From contig CAZWUW010000088.1 of assembly GCA_964636895.1 (NCBI GenBank), positions 1 to 11,461 on the forward strand: 11,461 bases of DNA. The letters run 5' to 3'. Below the pieces are notes generated by a model, which was given only the letters and a program-made list of their open reading frames with translations, searched no databases and was not told the origin of the DNA. Of this stretch, positions 1 to 5,544 are shown piece by piece (the first letter of the stretch is position 1; the number at the start of each line of letters is the position of its first letter). This DNA is from CAZWUW01 sp964636895 (GTDB taxonomy: Bacteria > Bacillota > Thermincolia > Thermincolales > CAZWUW01). A program made the position numbers and the translations under genes.

Positions 1-387
1 CGGCCTGGCTGGTACCGTGTAGTCTGCATCATAATCCGGTAACCCCAATCCGTTCATAGGGTTTCCTAAGCCGTCCACAATGCGGCCCAGCAGTTGCTGG
101 CCAACGCCGACACAAAAAGAAATACCGGTCGCCACCACTTCACAGCCTGGGCCAATGCCATGCAATTCACCTAAAGGCATGAGCAGCACTTTGTTTTCTT
201 TAAAACCCACCACCTCTGCCTGAATCTTCGGTCCACCATTTGGTGGAAAGACATAGCACAATTCTCCCATATTGGCCGCCGGCCCCTGGGACTCAACGAT
301 TAAACCGATGACCTGCGTAACTTTGCCGTTGGTTTTGATAGGTTCTGTTCGTTCAACGGCCCACATAAGTTTTTCAAAATTAACCAT
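1..387 (-). CDS. fliI: Flagellum-specific export ATPase FliI, N-terminal part (runs off left edge)
   Basis: FliI is the cytoplasmic ATPase that helps the flagellar type III export apparatus unfold and load substrates; it works with FliH and FliJ. The reading frame is open from an ATG at 387 to base 1, giving the first 129 residues of a protein usually about 430-440 long. Visible is the N-terminal beta-barrel domain of F1/FliI-type ATPases, including a segment reading GRIVDGLGNPMNGLG near residues 102-116, which resembles the GRVLDGLGNPLDG motif of the family. The Walker A loop and catalytic residues lie outside the window. The start overlaps the fliH stop by 8 bases; a GGAAGTGAG stretch upstream can serve as ribosome binding site, so translation is probably coupled to fliH. 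Identity rests on this motif and on the fliH-fliI gene order. Confidence 0.93.
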   Translation of the reverse strand, partial: MVNFEKLMWAVERTEPIKTNGKVTQVIGLIVESQGPAANMGELCYVFPPNGGPKIQAEVVGFKENKVLLMPLGELHGIGPGCEVVATGISFCVGVGQQLLGRIVDGLGNPMNGLGLPDYDADYTVPARP

Positions 388-1207
388 TAACGCTCACTTC
401 CAGTATAGATTGTTCAATTTCTGCCAACTGGCTCTCAATCCGGGCATCTACAGTACCGTTCGGTGTTTCAATTACACAACCTCCCGGAGAAATGGAGTTA
501 TCGGCCAATATTTTAAGTTTGCGGATGCCTTTGATAGTTTTTGTCAAATCCTCTTGACGACTGAGCACAAAATCCAAATCAGCAGAGTGTACTTTAACAG
601 TAATCTCTTCCCTGTCAGTAACCTTCCGGATTGCCTCTTGAACAATATCCCCAACTATTGAAGGGTCTGCGAACATTTCCCGGAAAATAATTTTCCGGGC
701 AACGGCTACAGCCAGTTGAGCAATCTCATCTTCTGCCTGACGGATGATCTTTTCTCTTTCCTGCCGGGCTTCCACAAGAGTTTGGTCTGCTTCAGCCAAT
801 AAATCGCTATGGCTCTTTTGGGCCTCCTCACTGCCTTTGGTAAATCCCTCCTGCAATCCCTTCTGAAAAGCTTCATCCTCAATTTGCTTTAACCTGAGCT
901 TGCCCTCTTTGACAGTCATGTCGGCTTTTTCGTTTGCGTTACTAATTATCTTCTCGGCTTCCTGCCGGGCAGTTCCTAATAATTCTTTAACCATTTGCTC
1001 CGTTTCCTGGAGAATAGCATCAGCCTCGGCCTTAATTCTTGCCAATTCTTCGTATTCCTTTATGATAACTATTTCAGAATCCTCCCCGGCCTGCGCCGGA
1101 GATAACTCTTCTTCCTGAACATTTTCTTCTGGTGCCATAACCTGCGCGGGCATTATGACTACCGGTGCCTGTAAAGAAAATTGGCCGGCCTTCAGAACTT
1201 TAGACAA
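380..1207 (-). CDS. fliH: Flagellar assembly protein FliH
   Basis: FliH binds FliI and holds the export ATPase in its inactive or docked state at the base of the flagellum; it is related to the b/delta stalk of F- and V-type ATPases. The 275-residue product is strongly charged. It has a long helical middle (about residues 45-170) rich in Glu, Lys, Gln and Ala, with Ala/Gly-spaced repeats as expected of the FliH coiled coil, followed by a compact C-terminal domain containing a GGCVIETPNGTVDARI segment typical of FliH/YscL. The start chosen is TTG, because a GGGGGAG ribosome binding site lies 9 bases before it and no ATG occurs until residue 19. The start overlaps the fliG stop by 8 bases, so coupling to fliG is likely. 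FliH is poorly conserved, so the call leans on position between fliG and fliI as well as composition. Confidence 0.92.
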   Translation of the reverse strand: MSKVLKAGQFSLQAPVVIMPAQVMAPEENVQEEELSPAQAGEDSEIVIIKEYEELARIKAEADAILQETEQMVKELLGTARQEAEKIISNANEKADMTVKEGKLRLKQIEDEAFQKGLQEGFTKGSEEAQKSHSDLLAEADQTLVEARQEREKIIRQAEDEIAQLAVAVARKIIFREMFADPSIVGDIVQEAIRKVTDREEITVKVHSADLDFVLSRQEDLTKTIKGIRKLKILADNSISPGGCVIETPNGTVDARIESQLAEIEQSILEVSVNG

Positions 1208-2204
1208 CTATCTCATCTCCCCCGCCCCGCGCGACAACTATTTCACCGGCTTCCTCCAGCTTTCTGATGACATTGACAATCCGCTGCTGAGCATCTTCCA
1301 CATCCCGCAAGCGTACCGGCCCCATGTAATCCATGTCTTCCTTCAGCATATCTCCAGCGCGTTTGGACATGTTACGCTGTATTTTGGTCGACACTTCCTC
1401 GCTGGAACCCTTAAGCGCTAATGCCAAATCTTTACTGTCAACTTCCCGCAATATCTGCTGTATTGCCCGGTCATCAAGCTGAATAATATCTTCAAAGACA
1501 AACATCCGTTTCTTAATTTCTTCCGCTAACTCCGGATCCTGAACTTCCATACTTTCCATAATTGTTTTTTCTGTGGTCCGGTCCACCTTATTCAAAATTT
1601 CCACCACAGACTGCACACCGCCGGCGCTAGTAAAGTCCTCAGAAACTACTGAAGATAATTTACGTTCCAACAACCGTTCCACTTCTCTAATCACATCAGG
1701 CGAAGTCCGGTCCATAATGGCTATCCGGCGGGCAACATCGGCCTGGCGCTCGGGCGGTAAGGCAGATAAAATAGCCGCCGACTGTTCCGCCTCCAAATAA
1801 GCTATAATCAAGGCAATTGTCTGGGGATGTTCAGACTGAATAAAATTTAACAACTGGGCCGGATCGGTCTTTCTAACAAAATCAAAAGGTTTCACCTGCA
1901 AGGTAGCCGTCAGGCGGCCAATAATTTCTATAGTTTTCTGAGCTCCCAGCGCTTTTTCCAGCACCTGCTTAGCATACTCGATACCACCTGAGGATATATA
2001 TTCCTTTGCCACTAACAAATTATAAAACTCGTTAATGACTTCTTCTTTTTGCTCACTCGAAACTTTTCTGATATTGGCAATCTCCAAGGTCAATTGCTCT
2101 ATCTCTTCTTCCCGCAAGTGCTTGAAAATCTGGGCAGACTTTTCCGGGCCGAGTGATATCATGAGAATTGCGGCTTTCTGTTTTCCAGTTAAACCCTTGG
2201 ACAT
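1200..2204 (-). CDS. fliG: Flagellar motor switch protein FliG
   Basis: FliG forms the top of the C-ring: it joins the MS ring (FliF) to FliM and carries the charged helix that meets the stator, so it is needed for assembly, rotation and switching. The 334-residue protein shows all three parts of the family: an N-terminal FliF-binding domain (about 1-95), a middle domain with the EHPQ motif at 125-128, and a C-terminal domain from about 200. Torque-related charges match E. coli K264, R281, D289 and R297 as K265, R282, D290 and R298; the E. coli D288 position is Glu (E289). The tail extends past the E. coli end with a glycine-rich piece ending in DEIVV. The ATG has a clear AGAGGTGA ribosome binding site and lies 14 bases after fliF. 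Confidence 0.98.
   Translation of the reverse strand: MSKGLTGKQKAAILMISLGPEKSAQIFKHLREEEIEQLTLEIANIRKVSSEQKEEVINEFYNLLVAKEYISSGGIEYAKQVLEKALGAQKTIEIIGRLTATLQVKPFDFVRKTDPAQLLNFIQSEHPQTIALIIAYLEAEQSAAILSALPPERQADVARRIAIMDRTSPDVIREVERLLERKLSSVVSEDFTSAGGVQSVVEILNKVDRTTEKTIMESMEVQDPELAEEIKKRMFVFEDIIQLDDRAIQQILREVDSKDLALALKGSSEEVSTKIQRNMSKRAGDMLKEDMDYMGPVRLRDVEDAQQRIVNVIRKLEEAGEIVVARGGGDEIVV
1217..1223 (-). promoter_or_regulatory. Ribosome binding site of fliH (supports TTG start)
   Basis: GGGGGAG on the minus strand lies 9 bases before the TTG at 1207, inside the last codons of fliG. An ATG between them runs directly into an in-frame TAG after one codon, so TTG is the only sensible near start. 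Confidence 0.55.
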
Positions 2205-2218
2205 CCAAATTTCACCTC

Positions 2219-3826
2219 TTATTCTTCAACTAACCATGTTTTTAACAGATTTGCCACATCAGCCGGATTTTCGTTGGCGACCCGTTCCACTTCATCAAGA
2301 ATCCTAAGCCTTTCCATTTCCTCCGGAGATATTTGCTCCTCTTCCTTTTTCTTACTCTCCTTATACTCTGCAAATTCATTTATGAAATCCATTACCGGGA
2401 CAGGCTCGCCCTGTTCAGCGGCAACTTCTTTTAATAAGGCAGCCTCTTCTAGCGCCCGTTGTCTGCGCTTGCGGATAATATTAACTGCTACTGCACCCAA
2501 AACCAAAGCCGCGACGGCAGCCAAACCGCCGTAAATCAGCAGCATTTTTTGTCTTTCAGCTTTAGCTATGGCTGCATTCAGTTCGTCCTGATACTCCGTA
2601 TTAAAGGGCATGCCAGATACGGAAATCTGATCGCCCCGTTCTTTGTCATAACCGGCAGCCCCTATGACAATATCCGTGATTTGCTCACGCTGTTTGGCAG
2701 TAAGTTCTTTATCAATTACCACAGCCACAGACATTTTTTTCAACTGTCCGGGGGCCTCTTCCGTAGTAATCTCCGTTACTGTCGGTTCAAAATTTTCAAT
2801 CACGTTTTTACGAGCCGATTCTGAACTGCCGGTGCCGTCCGGAGACACATATCCCGGCGGAGTATTAGTATTGCTATCGATACCCGGTACCAGGCCCGGA
2901 GTTAAAGATGTACTGCTGGTGCTCTCACTTTCCGTTTGTCTGCTAATAGTAACCGGTTCTTTAACTTCCTTTTTATGTTCCTGAATTTTGTCAAAATCAA
3001 GCTCCGCCTGCACCCTTACTACAGCCTTGCCGATACCGACAACCTTTTCCAGCATCGTCTGAATGGAATTCTGTAATTTCTTTTGGAACTGTTCCTGTAG
3101 TTCCATTTGGGAAGCGGTCAATCTGCGATTAGCGCCGTCTTTGTCCAGGTCCAGATTTTCGCTGATCACATTACCGGTATCATCAACAACTGTGACATTC
3201 TCCGGTTTCAAACCCTCCACACTGTTCGCCACCAGTCTGACAACTCCCTGAATCTGGCTGACTTCTAGGGACTTATAAGGCTTCAGCTTTAGCATGATCG
3301 CAGCTGTGGCATTTTTTTGTTCATCCATAAAAAGAGAAGGTTCGGGTAACACAATATGAACGCGGGCTTTATCTACTTCCGAAAAACGCTCGATGGTACG
3401 GGTAAGTTCCCCCTGTAGAGCACGTAGATACCTGGCCCGGCGGTCAGTGTCTGTCTCCCCGAACTGGGTTTTGTTAAATTCCTCGAAACCGACTACCCCA
3501 CCGGTAGGAATATTTTCACCCGCCAACGCCAACCGGGTTTCCGGTATATCTTTGCCGGGGATAAGGATAGTGGTCCCGTCACCAGTCATTTCAACTCTAT
3601 AAGGAATTTTCTTTTCTTTTAACTTTTCAATAGCCTGATTCGCGCTCTGTTCATCCTTAATGGTAAACAGTACACCGTAATCCGGCTGACTGGCGTACCG
3701 GGTCAATAAAAACAGCGTAACTATGAGCAGTATAGCGGAAACAGAGATAATTATTTTTTGCACTTTGTTCATTCTTTGCCACAATTCAACGCCTTGCGTT
3801 TTCAGTTGCAACAGATATTCTCTCAT
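2219..3826 (-). CDS. fliF: Flagellar MS-ring protein FliF
   Basis: FliF builds the membrane MS ring on which rod, export gate and C-ring assemble. From the preferred ATG the protein has 535 residues, normal for the family. A first membrane helix spans about 24-43 and a second about 428-451. Between them lies the extracytoplasmic ring-building region with the characteristic Ser/Thr/Gly/Pro-rich linker (around residues 305-345). The cytoplasmic tail ends in a short acidic, helical segment (about 510-535) expected to bind FliG. A GTG five codons upstream (3841) keeps the frame open, but GAGGTGA at 3838-3844 overlaps that GTG and is 11 bases before the ATG, so the ATG fits better. fliE lies 52 bases upstream; the gap holds nothing I recognise. 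Confidence 0.97.
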   Translation of the reverse strand: MREYLLQLKTQGVELWQRMNKVQKIIISVSAILLIVTLFLLTRYASQPDYGVLFTIKDEQSANQAIEKLKEKKIPYRVEMTGDGTTILIPGKDIPETRLALAGENIPTGGVVGFEEFNKTQFGETDTDRRARYLRALQGELTRTIERFSEVDKARVHIVLPEPSLFMDEQKNATAAIMLKLKPYKSLEVSQIQGVVRLVANSVEGLKPENVTVVDDTGNVISENLDLDKDGANRRLTASQMELQEQFQKKLQNSIQTMLEKVVGIGKAVVRVQAELDFDKIQEHKKEVKEPVTISRQTESESTSSTSLTPGLVPGIDSNTNTPPGYVSPDGTGSSESARKNVIENFEPTVTEITTEEAPGQLKKMSVAVVIDKELTAKQREQITDIVIGAAGYDKERGDQISVSGMPFNTEYQDELNAAIAKAERQKMLLIYGGLAAVAALVLGAVAVNIIRKRRQRALEEAALLKEVAAEQGEPVPVMDFINEFAEYKESKKKEEEQISPEEMERLRILDEVERVANENPADVANLLKTWLVEE

Positions 3827-3837
3827 AAAGGTACAAG

Positions 3838-3844
3838 TCACCTC
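3838..3844 (-). promoter_or_regulatory. Ribosome binding site of fliF (decides ATG over GTG start)
   Basis: GAGGTGA on the minus strand sits 11 bases before the ATG at 3826. It contains the alternative GTG codon at 3841, which therefore would have no properly spaced binding site of its own except a poor GGATGAG. Confidence 0.5.
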
Positions 3845-3878
3845 ATCCCACTATTGGAGCAGTAAAGTAAACTATATT

Positions 3879-4187
3879 TTAAACCTGCATACGCATAATT
3901 TCTTGATAAGCCTCAATCACCTTGTTACGCACTTGCACTGTTAATTGCAATGCTACACCTGCTTTTTCCCCGGCAATCAGAACCTGATGGATATCCTCAA
4001 CATTACCTGTAAGCAACTGTTTTTTCATCTCCTGAGATTGCATTTGCAAATTATTTACTTCCCGCAAAGCATCCTGAAAAAACTGCCCAAAAGAAAGCTG
4101 CTCTCCATCAGACTTCTGTACTCCCGCAGCCTCCTGAATATTCAAAGCAAGGGGATTCATATTGACTTGAGTATTTAATATCTTCAT
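3879..4187 (-). CDS. fliE: Flagellar hook-basal body protein FliE
   Basis: FliE is the small adaptor that anchors the proximal rod to the MS ring and export gate, and is an early export substrate. The 102-residue protein has normal length, no signal peptide, and the conserved C-terminal half of the family (VQVRNKVIEAYQEIMRMQV at the end, where the pattern VRNK.-.AY.EIM-MQ is typical). The ATG is preceded by AGGAGG that overlaps the flgC TAG stop, so translation is likely coupled. It lies between flgC and fliF, the usual position in Firmicute flagellar operons. Confidence 0.96.
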   Translation of the reverse strand: MKILNTQVNMNPLALNIQEAAGVQKSDGEQLSFGQFFQDALREVNNLQMQSQEMKKQLLTGNVEDIHQVLIAGEKAGVALQLTVQVRNKVIEAYQEIMRMQV

Positions 4188-4198
4188 CTAACATCCTC

Positions 4199-4654
4199 CT
4201 AACGACCAATTTCCAAAGCCTTCAACAGCATATCCTTAGTGGAACGCAAAGCCGCTACATTAGCCTCATAGGCTCTGGTCGCCGATATCATGTCTACCAT
4301 TTCCGTAACCACATTTACATTAGGCATATGCACATATCCCTTGGCGTCAGCATCAGGATGTCCAGGGTTATACACCATTTTTACCGGTTCCATCGTTTCG
4401 GCAATTCTGGTAACCCGTACTCCTCGTCCAACATGCTGCTGACTCACCTTATCGCCAAGAATCTCGGAAAATTTCCGCTCCGGCTCTCTCACTTCAAAAA
4501 CCGCCACTTTTCTTTTGTACGGGCCGCTATTAGGATCGCCTGCTACAGTACGGGTGGTATTAACATTAGCAAGATTATTGGATATGACCTCCATCCGCAG
4601 CCGTTGGGCAGTTAAACCCGAGGCGCTGGTGTCAAAGGTTTGAAAAAGCCCCAT
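4199..4654 (-). CDS. flgC: Flagellar proximal rod protein FlgC
   Basis: FlgC is a rod subunit of the drive shaft inside the basal body, exported by the flagellar type III system. The 151-residue product shows the N-terminal rod/hook family signature (SASGLTAQRLRMEVISNNLA, residues 10-29, followed by NVNTT) and the matching C-terminal helix with SATRAYEANVAALRSTKDML before the end; these two segments pair as a coiled coil in rod proteins. The length is close to the FlgC norm. The ATG has an excellent AAGGAGGAG ribosome binding site. It follows flgB after 37 bases and precedes fliE by 11. Confidence 0.98.
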   Translation of the reverse strand: MGLFQTFDTSASGLTAQRLRMEVISNNLANVNTTRTVAGDPNSGPYKRKVAVFEVREPERKFSEILGDKVSQQHVGRGVRVTRIAETMEPVKMVYNPGHPDADAKGYVHMPNVNVVTEMVDMISATRAYEANVAALRSTKDMLLKALEIGR

Positions 4655-4691
4655 TTTTTTCTCCTCCTTCTTAAAACCTGCTAGGGGTTAT

Positions 4692-5105
4692 TTATCTGCC
4701 ACTGATAACCGATTTAAGCTTTTGGAATTCACCGCTTACCTGCTGCACCAAAGCATTGTACAAAATTGTATTTTTGGCCAGCGCGGCCATTTCCCGGTCA
4801 ATGTCCACATTATTGCCGTCATTCCGCATGGATACATCATTTTGCACCTCTACCCGGGGCGATACTTCCGTTGCCGACCGCGGACCGATAGGGATATGCC
4901 GGGCATGGGTCCGGATACCTGTTATGCCTCCGCTACCGTTTAATGCCTTAGCCAATTCATCTTCAAAGTTTACCGCTGACCTCTTAAACCGGGGCGTATC
5001 CACATTGGCCAGATTATTGGCAATAACGCTATTCCGCAACGCAGCCGCATCCAAGGCTTTGGTCATAAGTTTAGCCGTATTGGAAACAAGCAACCTTTCA
5101 AGCAT
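4692..5105 (-). CDS. flgB: Flagellar proximal rod protein FlgB (first gene of the flagellar operon)
   Basis: FlgB is a proximal rod subunit next to FliE. The 137-residue protein carries the rod signature SVIANNLANVDTPRFKRS at residues 26-43 and a C-terminal helix with VSGEFQKLKSVISGR. The ATG at 5105 is chosen: it has AAGGGGGAA six bases before it. The frame is open ten codons further to a TTG at 5135, but that codon lies inside the terminator stem of the leader and has no binding site. It is the first gene after the codY-flgB leader, so its transcription should depend on whether RNA polymerase passes the riboswitch terminator 17 bases upstream. Confidence 0.98.
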   Translation of the reverse strand: MLERLLVSNTAKLMTKALDAAALRNSVIANNLANVDTPRFKRSAVNFEDELAKALNGSGGITGIRTHARHIPIGPRSATEVSPRVEVQNDVSMRNDGNNVDIDREMAALAKNTILYNALVQQVSGEFQKLKSVISGR

Positions 5106-5111
5106 CCAATA

Positions 5112-5120
5112 TTCCCCCTT
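5112..5120 (-). promoter_or_regulatory. Ribosome binding site of flgB
   Basis: AAGGGGGAA on the minus strand lies six bases before the ATG at 5105 and directly after the terminator T-run. It fixes the flgB start downstream of the hairpin and leaves the binding site outside the stem, which argues for control by termination and not by hiding the binding site. Confidence 0.8.
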
Positions 5121-5121
5121 A

Positions 5122-5156
5122 ACAAAAAAATCCAAACTGCGGTCACCGCAGTTTGG
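5122..5156 (-). terminator. Intrinsic terminator in the flgB leader (riboswitch expression platform)
   Basis: Read on the minus strand, the perfect arms CCAAACTGCGG (5156-5146) and CCGCAGTTTGG (5142-5132) enclose a TGA loop, followed by A and seven T. This is an 11-bp stem with a T-run, the form of a Rho-independent terminator. It starts four bases after the end of the riboswitch aptamer and ends before the flgB ribosome binding site. A terminator placed in front of the first gene of an operon makes sense only as a regulated attenuator. Confidence 0.88.
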
Positions 5157-5160
5157 TCAT

Positions 5161-5274
5161 AGTAATACAACCTCTCTTCGGCAACCCGGCAACCATAGCA
5201 ACTCATGCTTTAGGTCCGTAGTTTTGCGTCTTTGTCTTTCGACAAAGTTGCCTTTTTCAAAGTTTGGTGTTACT
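5161..5274 (-). promoter_or_regulatory. Cyclic-di-GMP-I riboswitch aptamer (GEMM-I family) of the flagellar operon
   Basis: On the minus strand the core follows the GEMM-I pattern. GGCAA (5252-5248) is followed by a perfect 7-bp P2 hairpin CTTTGTC-GAAA-GACAAAG (5247-5230) with the GNRA tetraloop. Then comes the signature GACGCAAA (5230-5223), a P3 arm CGGACC...GGTTGCCG containing CCTAAA (tetraloop receptor side) and an AGCA/TGCT tip, and the closing GGGTTGCCGAAG (5187-5176). Flanking bases can form a longer P1 (AGTAA at 5274-5270 with TTACT at 5165-5161). By comparison with the V. cholerae Vc2 aptamer, the ligand-contacting positions appear present: the G20 and C92 equivalents (about 5252 and 5181), and A47 at 5225. 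Position 20 being G favours c-di-GMP over cGAMP. It sits directly before a terminator and flgB, the arrangement known from the C. difficile flgB operon. Outer boundaries are approximate. Confidence 0.92.
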
Positions 5275-5363
5275 TGTAAAAATTGTCATTAGCAGGAAAA
5301 CTTTGTATTTATGTTGCTATATTTCGTCATATATTTTTAAATTCCTACCATATCTCGTAAATT

Positions 5364-5391
5364 TTGTATTTTTTCTCCAAAAAAAATACAA
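5364..5391. repeat. 11-bp AT-rich inverted repeat in the flagellar leader
   Basis: TTGTATTTTTT (5364-5374) and AAAAAATACAA (5381-5391) are perfect inverted repeats around a 6-base centre. It could be a protein operator or a hairpin in the RNA; the stem is nearly all A-T and lacks a following T-run on either strand, so it is not a good terminator. It lies just downstream of one weak promoter candidate (5403-5431). Function unknown. Confidence 0.5.
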
Positions 5392-5460
5392 TATAGTATA
5401 TTATTTTATCCTGCCGCATATATTTCGCCATTCTTTGCCAAAATCCTTTTTTTAGTGCTA

Positions 5461-5475
5461 AATTTCCTAGAAAAT
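5461..5475. promoter_or_regulatory. Weak CodY-box-like sequence
   Basis: AATTTCCTAGAAAAT matches the CodY consensus AATTTTCWGAAAATT at 11 of 15 positions; the two half-sites are good but offset by one base. In B. subtilis CodY represses the fla/che operon by binding upstream of flgB, so the location between codY and flgB is sensible. Four mismatches in AT-rich DNA is weak evidence. Confidence 0.25.
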
Positions 5476-5501
5476 ATTGGGCCAATAAATCTATTTAACC
5501 T

Positions 5502-5537
5502 AAAAAAAATAGGGCCGTAGATTTTTATCTACAGCCC
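5502..5537 (-). terminator. Intrinsic terminator after codY
   Basis: On the minus strand GGGCTGTAGAT (5537-5527), an AAAA loop and ATCTACGGCCC (5522-5512) form an 11-bp stem with one T-G wobble, followed by TA and eight T. It begins seven bases after the codY stop and ends the topA-to-codY transcription unit, so flgB needs its own promoter downstream. Confidence 0.92.
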
Positions 5538-5544
5538 ATTTTTA

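Larger units (their letters stand above)
5275..5501 (-). other. AT-rich gene-free leader between codY terminator and riboswitch
   Basis: This stretch is much richer in A and T than its surroundings and has no credible reading frame. It must contain the flagellar operon promoter if the codY terminator is efficient, but I see only weak candidates on the minus strand. One is ATGGCG (5431-5426) with TAAAAT (5408-5403) at 17-base spacing. Another is ATGACG (5330-5325) with TACAAA (5307-5302), also at 17 bases. Neither has a good -35 box. No convincing SigD-type (TAAA-N15-GCCGATAA) site was found. Two inverted repeats and a CodY-like box are listed separately. Confidence 0.5.

Noticed and set aside
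272..661. Plus-strand open frames across the window, such as this one and others over fliG, hslV and trmFO
   Set aside because: They lie antisense to clearly recognised minus-strand genes, have low-complexity or implausible translations and show no family motifs, so they are shadow frames.
3839..3841. GTG as the fliF start, giving 540 residues
   Set aside because: The GTG lies inside the only good ribosome binding site; the ATG at 3826 is at workable spacing from it.
4665..4691. Small hairpin AACC/GGTT with following T bases between flgB and flgC
   Set aside because: The stem is only four base pairs and lies within a co-transcribed operon; not a believable terminator.
5133..5135. TTG as the flgB start, giving 147 residues
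   Set aside because: It lies in the terminator stem and has no ribosome binding site; the ATG at 5105 has an ideal one and matches usual FlgB length.
5290..5315. SigD-like TAAA-N14-GCTAATGA upstream of the aptamer
   Set aside because: The -10 part matches GCCGATAA at only five of eight positions and the spacing is one short, in AT-rich DNA where such matches are common.
5264..5455. Plus-strand 63-codon frame in the codY-flgB leader
   Set aside because: It is a hydrophobic, Phe/Tyr-rich translation of AT-rich DNA, overlaps the riboswitch aptamer antisense and has no ribosome binding site.
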